Shown here: positions 40,821 to 49,583 of the stretch, in pieces
Layout of the letters: the number at the start of each line of letters is the position of its first letter
How positions within the stretch are numbered: position 1 is the stretch's first letter
Assembly: GCA_902584445.1 (NCBI GenBank)
Contig: CACHZY010000005.1
Span: 1 to 64,000 of the forward strand
DNA from: an uncultured Bacteroidota bacterium
Lineage (GTDB): Bacteria; Bacteroidota; Bacteroidia; Flavobacteriales; Flavobacteriaceae
DNA length: 64,000 bases
Reading direction: 5' to 3'
The notes under the pieces: generated by a model
What the model was told of the DNA's origin: nothing
The model's database searches: none
The model's input: the letters and a program-made list of their open reading frames with translations, nothing else
Position numbers and translations under genes: made by a program

Positions 40821-43448
40821 TTATTGTTGGGTTAAAATCATTTTTTTAATGGCGTAATAGGCAGGTTTCGGTTTTAATTTAGAATCAAAAATGAATCGAT
40901 GTTTATTATGATGAGGACCTGGTTTACCATCCACCATACCCCAAGTGTTAAAAGTAACAACACCTTGATCTTTTTTTGAAAGTAAGACACCTATTATATT
41001 TGCATAAGCTTTAGCCTGCCTCTGAAGTGCTTCATTTGAATTATTTCCATCCTCAATTCGGTAATCCATTTCAGTTACATGGAAATCTAAATCGTTTTTA
41101 TGTGCCCAATCGATTAAATCGCCTAAAAATTTTAATTGTGAACTATCATTCGCTAAAGGTTGGTCGCTCCTAAGGTGTGCTTGCCATCCTAGACCATTTA
41201 TTCTCAGTCCTTTTGATCTTAGGTAAAGAATTGTTTTCTTTACTTGCCTCCACATTTTGGGCTCCATTCCCCCATGCTGGTTGAAAACCAAACTGATGTT
41301 GGGTGCATAACGATTGGCAATTTCAAAAGCCTTAATTATATATGAAGGATAACCATTTTCATCTCTCCCAATTTGTACCCACGGGTTTTCCCATTTATCC
41401 ATTCCTGGTTTTTCTTTAAACCAATTTCCTTCTCTTGTTATCGTCTCATTTACTACGTCCATCCACTTTACACTCGGCTCTTGATTCATTTTTTTACACA
41501 GGGCTGTGAAATATTCAGTCATATTTTTTTCGAGTTCTTTTGGGGTTCTATTATCTGCTTTTGCCCACCTCGAAGCTTGTGGGCTTACCGGACCGTGTAT
41601 CCTTAATTTAATTTGGTATTTATCTGCAAAACTTAGATAATCATCTATTAAGGTCCAGTCCCATACTCCAGGGGAAGGATGAACTCTAACTTGTTTTGCG
41701 CAATTCTCGGGAGTTGAGTAAGTAAATTCTCCTAAGAATAGATCTGATACTTTTGTATTTAGCTGATCATGATTTAAAGTTGCCCCAATGACTACATTAT
41801 TGTTATCGTAATTATTTTGATCTAATAATTTTTGAATACCAATTCCAAATTTACTTTTGGGTTTATTGATAAGGGTTTTCTTTGGAGGACTTAAAAAAGC
41901 CAATCCATCTGCTTTAATTTTCTTGTAAATACTTTCATATCCATCGACTTGTATCAAATTTTCTGTTTCTAAGGGATCTTTAGAATAATCAAATAATTCC
42001 TCTTGAATGATATCTTTTTCACTTATTTCTTTCCCAATTTTTGATTTATTGATCCAAAGGGTATACCTGTAATCTGATGATCTAAAGCTGTAGCCCATAT
42101 TTTGATTTCTTAGGTACTGGCTAACTGCATATTCTTTAACGGACTGAACTGAGCCATCCATTAATGGCAAGAGTGATTTGCCATCCAATCCATTATGCAA
42201 AGGAATATTGGCTAGTTCACAAAGTGTTGGAAAAATATCGACAAATTCAGTTGGGGAGTAAACCTTTCTAGGTGTTTGATCTTGAGGGGCATATATAATT
42301 AGAGGGGATCTAGTGGCCTGCTCAAAATTGGAATGCTTATTCCACAAACGGTGATCACCCAAATGATAACCGTGGTCTCCCCAAATAACTATAATGGTGT
42401 TGTCCATTAATCCTTTTGCATTTAATTTCTTTAAGATTTTTCCTATTTGAAAATCGATAAAAGTTACACATGCATAATAACCGTGGATTAATTCTCTTTC
42501 TAAATTATCATCTAGTTGTAATTGTCTATTTTCATCTAATTTATAGTCCCAATCAGGTGCTGAAAATGAGCGCATTTCACCGGAATTGTGATACGATAAT
42601 CTACCTGTATTCTTTGCCCTTTCTCTAAACTCAGCTAATGGCATACGTTCCCTCTTATAAAGATCCCAATATTGTTTTGGGGCGGAAAACGGAAGATGAG
42701 GTTTTCTAAAACCAACTGCCAGGAAAAATGGAGATTTACTGTCTTTGGTCAAATCATCAATCATATCAACTGCTTTAGCTGCAATAACTCCATCTGCATA
42801 TGCCTGATCAGGTTTATCACTAAATGAGACGGGTGGCTTATATTTATTTTTTAGTGATTCGCCTAGATTGCCATTTCTGCTTATGCCATCTTTTTTTATG
42901 ATAGAATTAATGTTAGCCTTTATTTTTTCATTTTGATAGTCTCCAAGAGTAGGGGGTCCGAAGGGTTTGGGGTAAGATAGCTGGTGAGGCTTAACAAATG
43001 GAATACTCCATGAAGGGGCATCGCTTTTTTTATCTACTCCCCTGGGGTCGAATATTTTTCCAACTCCAGCAGTAATAAATCCCATGGCTTTGAAATGTTG
43101 TGGAAGGGTGACAATATTGGGCTTCTTATCTCTCATTTTGGTATTTAAATCGTAAACCTTGGTATAATCTGGACGTTTTCCTGTCAAAAGACTTATCCTA
43201 GACGGACTACAAATCGCTTGTTGTGTGTGATTATTTAAAAATAAGGTTGACTTACGCGCTAAGAAATCAAGATTAGGTGTTATAGCCATCGCATCACCAT
43301 AGCTTCTTATAGTTGGTTTTAAATCATCAACTGCGATGAAAACAATATTATAGGAAGTATTGTTTTGAGCTTTACTAAATGTCAGAAACAATAAGTAAAT
43401 TACAACAAATGTATTTCTGTATTTTTTCCTTGATGAAATTAGAACCAA
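40821..43448 (-). CDS. Bifunctional protein: N-terminal S1 sulfatase fused to C-terminal GH10 endo-xylanase domain
   Basis: 875 aa. Sulfatase: NIVFIAVDDLKPTIRSYG, CSPSRISLLTG, GDHGYHLGDHRLWNKHSNFE. Linker SPPKKTLINKPKSKFG. GH10: IKLRIHGPV, MDVVNETITREGNW (acid/base), GWQAHLRSDQP, FHVTEMDYRI (nucleophile). TTG start by ORF track. Confidence 0.9.
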   Translation of the reverse strand: MVLISSRKKYRNTFVVIYLLFLTFSKAQNNTSYNIVFIAVDDLKPTIRSYGDAMAITPNLDFLARKSTLFLNNHTQQAICSPSRISLLTGKRPDYTKVYDLNTKMRDKKPNIVTLPQHFKAMGFITAGVGKIFDPRGVDKKSDAPSWSIPFVKPHQLSYPKPFGPPTLGDYQNEKIKANINSIIKKDGISRNGNLGESLKNKYKPPVSFSDKPDQAYADGVIAAKAVDMIDDLTKDSKSPFFLAVGFRKPHLPFSAPKQYWDLYKRERMPLAEFRERAKNTGRLSYHNSGEMRSFSAPDWDYKLDENRQLQLDDNLERELIHGYYACVTFIDFQIGKILKKLNAKGLMDNTIIVIWGDHGYHLGDHRLWNKHSNFEQATRSPLIIYAPQDQTPRKVYSPTEFVDIFPTLCELANIPLHNGLDGKSLLPLMDGSVQSVKEYAVSQYLRNQNMGYSFRSSDYRYTLWINKSKIGKEISEKDIIQEELFDYSKDPLETENLIQVDGYESIYKKIKADGLAFLSPPKKTLINKPKSKFGIGIQKLLDQNNYDNNNVVIGATLNHDQLNTKVSDLFLGEFTYSTPENCAKQVRVHPSPGVWDWTLIDDYLSFADKYQIKLRIHGPVSPQASRWAKADNRTPKELEKNMTEYFTALCKKMNQEPSVKWMDVVNETITREGNWFKEKPGMDKWENPWVQIGRDENGYPSYIIKAFEIANRYAPNISLVFNQHGGMEPKMWRQVKKTILYLRSKGLRINGLGWQAHLRSDQPLANDSSQLKFLGDLIDWAHKNDLDFHVTEMDYRIEDGNNSNEALQRQAKAYANIIGVLLSKKDQGVVTFNTWGMVDGKPGPHHNKHRFIFDSKLKPKPAYYAIKKMILTQQ

Positions 43449-43490
43449 TTTATTTCAAGTTATTATCTATGTTAATTTTATTGAAATGAC

Positions 43491-43532
43491 TTAAAAAAAA
43501 ACCCGCCATTTTAAAAAATTAGCAGGTTTTAA
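43491..43532 (-). terminator. Probable terminator downstream of the SusC/SusD/43573 unit
   Basis: On minus strand AAAACCTGC-taattttttaaaatg-GCGGGTTTT followed by a long T tract; imperfect stem. Confidence 0.5.
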
Positions 43533-43572
43533 AATACTTAATCATTAAAATAATTTGACAATAAAGAACTAA

Positions 43573-43923
43573 TTACTTAGTATCAGCTTCTTTTCTTGCT
43601 TTGTTACTCAGACTCATGACCTTATTCGCCATTTTTTTTCCAAACCGATCAGTTAGTTTATTTTTAGCGTTCACATATTCTTCAGTATAAATCTCTCTTT
43701 TTTGCTCTTGTGAAAGTCCTTTGCCTCTGATTTTTTTCGATGCGTTTACCACGCGATCTAAAAAAACTTGATTAATAAAAGCCGTGTCCTCTTCTGTAAG
43801 TTCCATATTTTTAGCAACATAATCTGAAAATAGTTTTGCTCTATCTACTTGATATTTATTTGCAGTTTGTGCAAGGCCAACTATAGGCAAAGCAAGAAAA
43901 AGAATTAAAAATAATTTTTTCAT
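43573..43923 (-). CDS. Small secreted helical protein of the PUL (Spy/CpxP-like by composition)
   Basis: MKKLFLILFLALPIVGLAQ signal peptide then charged helical region MELTEEDTAFINQVFLDRVVNASKKIRGKGLSQEQKREIYTEEYVNAKNKLTDRFGKKMANKVMSLSNKARKE; 10 nt after susD-like stop. Confidence 0.6.
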   Translation of the reverse strand: MKKLFLILFLALPIVGLAQTANKYQVDRAKLFSDYVAKNMELTEEDTAFINQVFLDRVVNASKKIRGKGLSQEQKREIYTEEYVNAKNKLTDRFGKKMANKVMSLSNKARKEADTK

Positions 43924-43933
43924 TTTAAATACT

Positions 43934-45472
43934 TTAATCAATTAATTCGTTAGTGTTGATTTCATCCGTTGGAAAAGGCAAAAACATAACTTTACCTTCA
44001 TCTTCTGATAGAATAAGATCTCTGTTAGCTACATAATGAGCAGTACCAATTTTATCGTTATTTGGTTTAATAGTATTCTCCAAGAAATATTGGAAACCTC
44101 TTCTTCTGTTATTATGTGCATCCTGTCCCTCTCCTAAAAGTTCAAACTTATACTCATCCATAATTGCGTCTCTAAATGATGCTTGACCTTGACTATATTC
44201 AGCTCGAGCAGTTACTCCTGCCCTAGAAAGAACTTCATTAAGATAAATCATTTCCTCACCATTTTGAAGTTCGTTTGATATTTCGGCTAACATCAAAAGT
44301 AAGTCAGCATAACGATATATAAGAATATTTTGACTGTTGTATTGTTGGTTATGAGAAGTGTCTTTTTCAACAAATTTAAAGAAGTAGGGATGTGCATTCC
44401 TGAAGTTATTTCTATTTTGTCTTACAGGCCAAACCTCAACTGGGTTACCATTATCTGCACGATTCCAAGAAGATAAATAAGTCCCAGCAATTCGATTGTC
44501 ATTAGGGTAAGTAGCTACGTGATAATCATAAAAAGTTGCAAGAACACTGAACCATCCAAAATGCATCCCCATTTTATATTTAAATGGAGTATAGTTTCTT
44601 CCCATTTGAGAATTCGCTGCAGCTTCAGAAATTTGAAGCTCAAAAATTGATTCCGTAGAATTTTCTCCATCAGTACTAAAAAGGCTACCAAAATCGCTAA
44701 CTAAAGTATATTGTCCGTAAGCTTTTTTCGCTTCATTATAGGCCTCTTGCCAATAGTTACTAATCGATGGATCAGCAATCGTTGCATTGGTAGCCATAGT
44801 CATATACAATTTTGCCAATAACATTGAAGCAGCGTGTTGTTTAGGATAACCCTTGCCAGCATCCCCATTCATAAGGCTTTGAGCCATTTTAGCATCCGAA
44901 ACAATTTGAGCGTAAACTTCAGCCTGAGTAGATTTAGCTTTATTAAGGTTATCAGATGAGGGTAATTCTAACCATAAAGGAATGTCTCCCCACAAACGAA
45001 CTAAATTAAAATAGGACCATGCTCTAATAAAATATGCATGACCAGCTACATCATTAATAGGGTCAAGTGCATCATTTTCATTGATTGCTACATATGAAAT
45101 TATTGCATTACTCCTAGCAATTGCAGAGTAGAGTCCCCGCCATAGAAATGCTGAATCAGCATCTAGAGTGGGCTTTAATGAATATAAGTTAGCATTATTT
45201 ACATTGTTTACATTGTTACCATTTTTTCCGGTACCAAATAGTCCTGAAAAACCATTTACTACGAAATACCTTCTTTCTTGGGCATCATAATTGGTTAAGG
45301 CTTCATAGGCGCCGTCCCTTGCAGCTGCAGCTGTGTTGGGGTCAGTGTATATATTACTATCAAGAAAAATTGGTGATTCATCAAGATCACAGGAAAGATA
45401 AATTCCTGAAAGCATTATAAATAATAGGGCTTTGAAGTAATTTGATATATTGTTTATTATAAATTTTTTCAT
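43934..45472 (-). CDS. SusD/RagB-family glycan-binding lipoprotein
   Basis: Lipobox YLSC; AAARDGAYEALTNYDAQERRYFVVNGFSG; HAYFIRAWSYFNLVRLWGDIPL; ILIYRYADLLLMLAEISNEL; C-terminal LILSEDEGKVMFLPFPTDEINTN. Confidence 0.95.
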   Translation of the reverse strand: MKKFIINNISNYFKALLFIMLSGIYLSCDLDESPIFLDSNIYTDPNTAAAARDGAYEALTNYDAQERRYFVVNGFSGLFGTGKNGNNVNNVNNANLYSLKPTLDADSAFLWRGLYSAIARSNAIISYVAINENDALDPINDVAGHAYFIRAWSYFNLVRLWGDIPLWLELPSSDNLNKAKSTQAEVYAQIVSDAKMAQSLMNGDAGKGYPKQHAASMLLAKLYMTMATNATIADPSISNYWQEAYNEAKKAYGQYTLVSDFGSLFSTDGENSTESIFELQISEAAANSQMGRNYTPFKYKMGMHFGWFSVLATFYDYHVATYPNDNRIAGTYLSSWNRADNGNPVEVWPVRQNRNNFRNAHPYFFKFVEKDTSHNQQYNSQNILIYRYADLLLMLAEISNELQNGEEMIYLNEVLSRAGVTARAEYSQGQASFRDAIMDEYKFELLGEGQDAHNNRRRGFQYFLENTIKPNNDKIGTAHYVANRDLILSEDEGKVMFLPFPTDEINTNELID

Positions 45473-45483
45473 GATTTCGTATA

Positions 45484-48400
45484 TTAAAAGTTCATGTTAA
45501 TTCCTACCAAAATATTCTTAGCGTTTGGAGGACTGTGCCAATCCACACCTTGAATAAGACCTGTCCACATAAAGCTTGTGACCTCAGGATCAAAGCCAGT
45601 ATAGTCTGTCCAAGTAAACAAGTTTTGACCAGTAACATAAACACTTAGTTTTGACGGTTTAAATGCTGACGCGCCTCCAAAGAACTCATTCACAGGAACA
45701 TCATAAGCCAATGTTACATTATTTAATCTAAGGAAACTTCCATCTTCTAAAAAGTTGTCAGTCATTGTCCTTCTGTTTATATGTTTTTGATACCCAACTT
45801 TTGGATAAGTGGTATTAGGGTTTTCAGGGGTCCAAGCGTTAAAATAGGCATCTGACATTATATTTCTAGCAAAGTTTCCTCCCTCAGCCATTGCTGTCCC
45901 TAGTTGTGGTGTTGCTCCATTAGCTATTTGATTACCTTCAACACCATTAAATAGCATACTTAAAGATAAATTTTTGTATGAAGCATTAATGTTAAATCCA
46001 TAAACAAAGTCAGGATTAGGGTTCCCAATAATCGTCCTATCTAATGTATTTACCTCGCCATCACCGTTTGAATCAATAATCTTGAGATCACCTGGCTCAG
46101 ACATAACACCATCAATTAGATACATTTGATCATCCTGTTGAAAGATACCATCAGTTTTCCAACCATAAAAAAGCGCAGCTTCCTCACCATCAATAAATGC
46201 ATTTGCAGGATGAGAAAAATGTTGGCCTCTACTTATTGACTGGCCTTGATAAAAAGCTCTTTTCTCTAATTTTCCATCAATCAAAATATCAGCAGGTGGC
46301 AAACCTAGATTTACAATCTTAGTTCTATTAAATGCTATGTTTCCACCTATTGAAAGGTTTAAGTCCTCTCTTTCCAATGCTGCTATATCAAGTCCAAGTT
46401 CAATTCCTTTGTTCTCAAGTTCCCCTCTGTTTAGAGAAATATTAGAAAAACCTGATGAGGTAGGTATTGGGGCAACTTGAAGCAGATCTTTTGTAGTCTT
46501 ATCGTACACATCTACAGTTCCAGAAATCCTACCATTTAAAATTCCAAAATCAACTCCAACATTTATTTGCTCCGTAGTCTCCCAAGTTAATTGATCATTA
46601 GCAATATTATTTAAGATTAAAGGAATAGTAGTTCCATTACCAGGAGTACCATATAATACGTTTGGATCTGAACCAAAATTTGAAAGGGTTGCGTATGATC
46701 CTATACCATGATTTCCAATTTGACCCCATCCTGCCCTTACTTTAAAGTTAGAAAAAAGATCCAAATCTTTTATAAAATCCTCACTGCCTGCTCTCCAAGC
46801 AAAGGCAAATGAGGGGAAAAAGCCATATCTGTTGTCTTCACTGAATTTTGAGACCCCATCTCTCCTGAAAGTTGAGGTTAAAACATATTTGTCTCTAAAT
46901 GTGTAATTAAATCTTCCCAATAATGAAAACATCTTTTGGTCTTGTGCAATATACGCTAAGGGGGTTGTTATGTTGGACCCTAGAAAAGGTTGCCTTACGG
47001 TTAACTGAGTAGAATCAAAATTTGTTACTATGTAAACACTTTTTTCGACATCTCTGACATCATAAGTTACACCAAGTGTTGCATTTACTCTATGATTTTT
47101 ATTAAAGTTTCGGTTAAATCTCAAAAAATTATTAACCTGATAAGACTTTTGATTTAAACCGTTTAGCACTAACATTCCGTTATTAACTGCTCCTTGGAAG
47201 GTTGTTACTCCATAAAAACGTCTTCTGTCTTTACTTCTCATATTTCCTCCAGCCTTGAATTCGTATGAAAGACCTTTGATAGGGAAATCATATTTTACAG
47301 ACAAAGAACCAATAAGTCTATCCTCTACTGATTCGTCATGATAATCATCTATCCAAGTGTAAGGGTTTGCATTAAAGTCATCGTCATCTTGTGCTAAATC
47401 AGGATCGGTAAAGTCATCTATTATACTTGGATTAGCTGGTCTAAAAGAAAGAATATTTCTTACAAAACTTTGCTTGTTTCCAATTAGGTCGCCACCTTCA
47501 GAAAAATCTGATTCAGAAAAGAAAGCACTAAATCTAGCCTCAACTTTTAAATTATCAGTAACATTTTGGTTAACATTAATTCTGATGTCTCCCGATTTAA
47601 AACCTGAATTTTTTACAAGTCCAGCTTGGTCATTGAAACCTGCTGAGATATAATAGTCTCCCTTCTCACTCCCTCCAGATACAGAAGCTCCAAAATTTGT
47701 GCTTTTACCAACTTGTAAAACTTCATCTTGCCAATCAGTCAGTGAAGCCGGTTCAGCTTGTAATACATTACCTGAATAACCAAAAACTGTTCCGTCAATT
47801 ACCTCCCAATTTCGAGGGTTGCCTGCCCAGTCTTGAACGTCATTATCGTAATTTATGTAATCCATAGGGTCAAGAACATCAATTCTTTTTGAAAGACTTC
47901 TGAATGAAGAACTATAGAATACATTTATATCATTTTTATCTTTTTTACCTTTTTTAGTTGTAATTAAAACTACACCATTAGCTCCCCTAGAACCATATAT
48001 AGCAGTAGCAGATGCATCTTTTAGTATTTGCATACTTTCAATATCTCTAGGATTTATACCATTTAGTCCATTTTGTTGCTCTTGGCCAGTATTTCCAAAA
48101 CCACCTGTTCCTTGAGTACCTTCTCCAGCAGATGAGATAATAACACCATCAACAACATAAAGAGGCTCGTTATTCCCTCTTAAACTGTTTGTTCCTCTTA
48201 TTCTTACACTAATTCCTGAGTTAGGATTAGCTGCGTTTTGTGTTACTTGAACACCAGCAGCCCTACCTTGAAGTAATTGATCAATAGTAACGGATTGTCT
48301 AGCAATATTGTCCTCCACTTTCACAGAAGCTACGGACCCTGTTAGATCCCGCTTTAATACTGTTCCATATCCGACAACTACTACCTCGTCAAGCTCAGAT

Positions 48401-48687
48401 ACGTCAGGACTTAAATTTACATTAACTGTACTTTTGCCAGTAATATTGACTTGGCTTTCAAGAAAGCCAATGTAAGAAAAAATTAGTGTGTCAGATCCTT
48501 CAGGGATATTTACACTGTAATTACCATCAAAATCAGTAATAGATCCAACTCCATCTGATCCTTTAACAGATACCGTTGCCCCAGGAAGTGGGTTTCCTGT
48601 ATCGTCAAAAACCACTCCACTAACAATGGAATCTTGGGCCATTATTAATGAGGGTAACATTAAAAGTGTTATTAAAAACTTTTTCAT
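45484..48687 (-). CDS. SusC/RagA-family TonB-dependent outer membrane transporter
   Basis: Carboxypeptidase-like N-domain (VSGVVFDDTGNPLPGATVSVKGS), TonB box DEVVVVGYGT, plug NSGISVRIRGTNSLRGNNEPLYVVDGVII...ASATAIYGSRGANGVVLITTKKG, 1067 aa. Confidence 0.96.
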   Translation of the reverse strand: MKKFLITLLMLPSLIMAQDSIVSGVVFDDTGNPLPGATVSVKGSDGVGSITDFDGNYSVNIPEGSDTLIFSYIGFLESQVNITGKSTVNVNLSPDVSELDEVVVVGYGTVLKRDLTGSVASVKVEDNIARQSVTIDQLLQGRAAGVQVTQNAANPNSGISVRIRGTNSLRGNNEPLYVVDGVIISSAGEGTQGTGGFGNTGQEQQNGLNGINPRDIESMQILKDASATAIYGSRGANGVVLITTKKGKKDKNDINVFYSSSFRSLSKRIDVLDPMDYINYDNDVQDWAGNPRNWEVIDGTVFGYSGNVLQAEPASLTDWQDEVLQVGKSTNFGASVSGGSEKGDYYISAGFNDQAGLVKNSGFKSGDIRINVNQNVTDNLKVEARFSAFFSESDFSEGGDLIGNKQSFVRNILSFRPANPSIIDDFTDPDLAQDDDDFNANPYTWIDDYHDESVEDRLIGSLSVKYDFPIKGLSYEFKAGGNMRSKDRRRFYGVTTFQGAVNNGMLVLNGLNQKSYQVNNFLRFNRNFNKNHRVNATLGVTYDVRDVEKSVYIVTNFDSTQLTVRQPFLGSNITTPLAYIAQDQKMFSLLGRFNYTFRDKYVLTSTFRRDGVSKFSEDNRYGFFPSFAFAWRAGSEDFIKDLDLFSNFKVRAGWGQIGNHGIGSYATLSNFGSDPNVLYGTPGNGTTIPLILNNIANDQLTWETTEQINVGVDFGILNGRISGTVDVYDKTTKDLLQVAPIPTSSGFSNISLNRGELENKGIELGLDIAALEREDLNLSIGGNIAFNRTKIVNLGLPPADILIDGKLEKRAFYQGQSISRGQHFSHPANAFIDGEEAALFYGWKTDGIFQQDDQMYLIDGVMSEPGDLKIIDSNGDGEVNTLDRTIIGNPNPDFVYGFNINASYKNLSLSMLFNGVEGNQIANGATPQLGTAMAEGGNFARNIMSDAYFNAWTPENPNTTYPKVGYQKHINRRTMTDNFLEDGSFLRLNNVTLAYDVPVNEFFGGASAFKPSKLSVYVTGQNLFTWTDYTGFDPEVTSFMWTGLIQGVDWHSPPNAKNILVGINMNF

Positions 48688-48848
48688 TTGTTTGGTTTAA
48701 ATTAATTGCTCAAAATTAACTAGTCGCTAACCTTCAACTTACAACTTTTGGTTTATTTTTTATAATAAATTAATCAATAATTGGAAAATCTTTGTTCTGG
48801 TCTATTTCCTTTATAGGAGTTTTTAAGCTTTAGTTTTGAGTAATTAAA

Positions 48849-49583
48849 TTAATCAACCTTAAATGAAAAGACTATGGAGTAAGAGCTATTGTTGTTAGAA
48901 TCAGTTGCTTTAACTCTCCAATAGTAATTATTTCCTGAACTAACTTGTACAGACTTAGATTTAGCTGATAGGTTTTTGTTTGAAGAAATAGGCTCTTGTA
49001 ATCCATCAGTTGTATCAATATAAAGGCCATAAGTAAGGGATGAATTTTCTGGGTGAGATCCCTCCCAGCTTAGCTCAACTGAAGTAGTGCTTGATGGGAA
49101 TACATGTCCAGAAGAAGGAGATATAAGAGTTGATGGATAAGGGGGATAGTTACTTATTCCATTCCCTGATAAATAGAATTTCCAAGTAGAAGATTCAGCA
49201 GTCTTGGATGTGCCATTCCTTTTTGACGTAACCTTCCATGAGTATGGTGTACCATTGCTTAGTGTAACCGCTTTGTTTGTAGACGTTATGTTTGTTTGAT
49301 TGATTACTTGATTAGAATTTAAATTAGTAATTCTAAGATCATAACTATCTGTATTATTTCCTGCAGTCCATTGAAAGTTTACACTACTTTGAGAATTACT
49401 TACAGATGTTCCTTCCTCACAGACTTTGTTGTTCGTAGGACTTGTTAGCATTGCCACAGAGGGAGGATCAACTGTTTGAACGGGAGGGGTGATTACATCA
49501 TCACTACCACCGTCACCTCCACCTCCACAAGAAATTATGAAAAGGGATGCAAACGCAAAATATTTGAAAAACACCTTTTTCAT
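48849..49583 (-). CDS. Two-domain Fn3-like lipoprotein coupled to the upstream T9SS giant protein
   Basis: Lipobox FIISC followed by GGGGDGGSDD; PYSWKVTSKRN..., NYYWRVKATDSNNNSS; ATGA overlap with 49580..54553; homologous to 34439..35122. Confidence 0.78.
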   Translation of the reverse strand: MKKVFFKYFAFASLFIISCGGGGDGGSDDVITPPVQTVDPPSVAMLTSPTNNKVCEEGTSVSNSQSSVNFQWTAGNNTDSYDLRITNLNSNQVINQTNITSTNKAVTLSNGTPYSWKVTSKRNGTSKTAESSTWKFYLSGNGISNYPPYPSTLISPSSGHVFPSSTTSVELSWEGSHPENSSLTYGLYIDTTDGLQEPISSNKNLSAKSKSVQVSSGNNYYWRVKATDSNNNSSYSIVFSFKVD

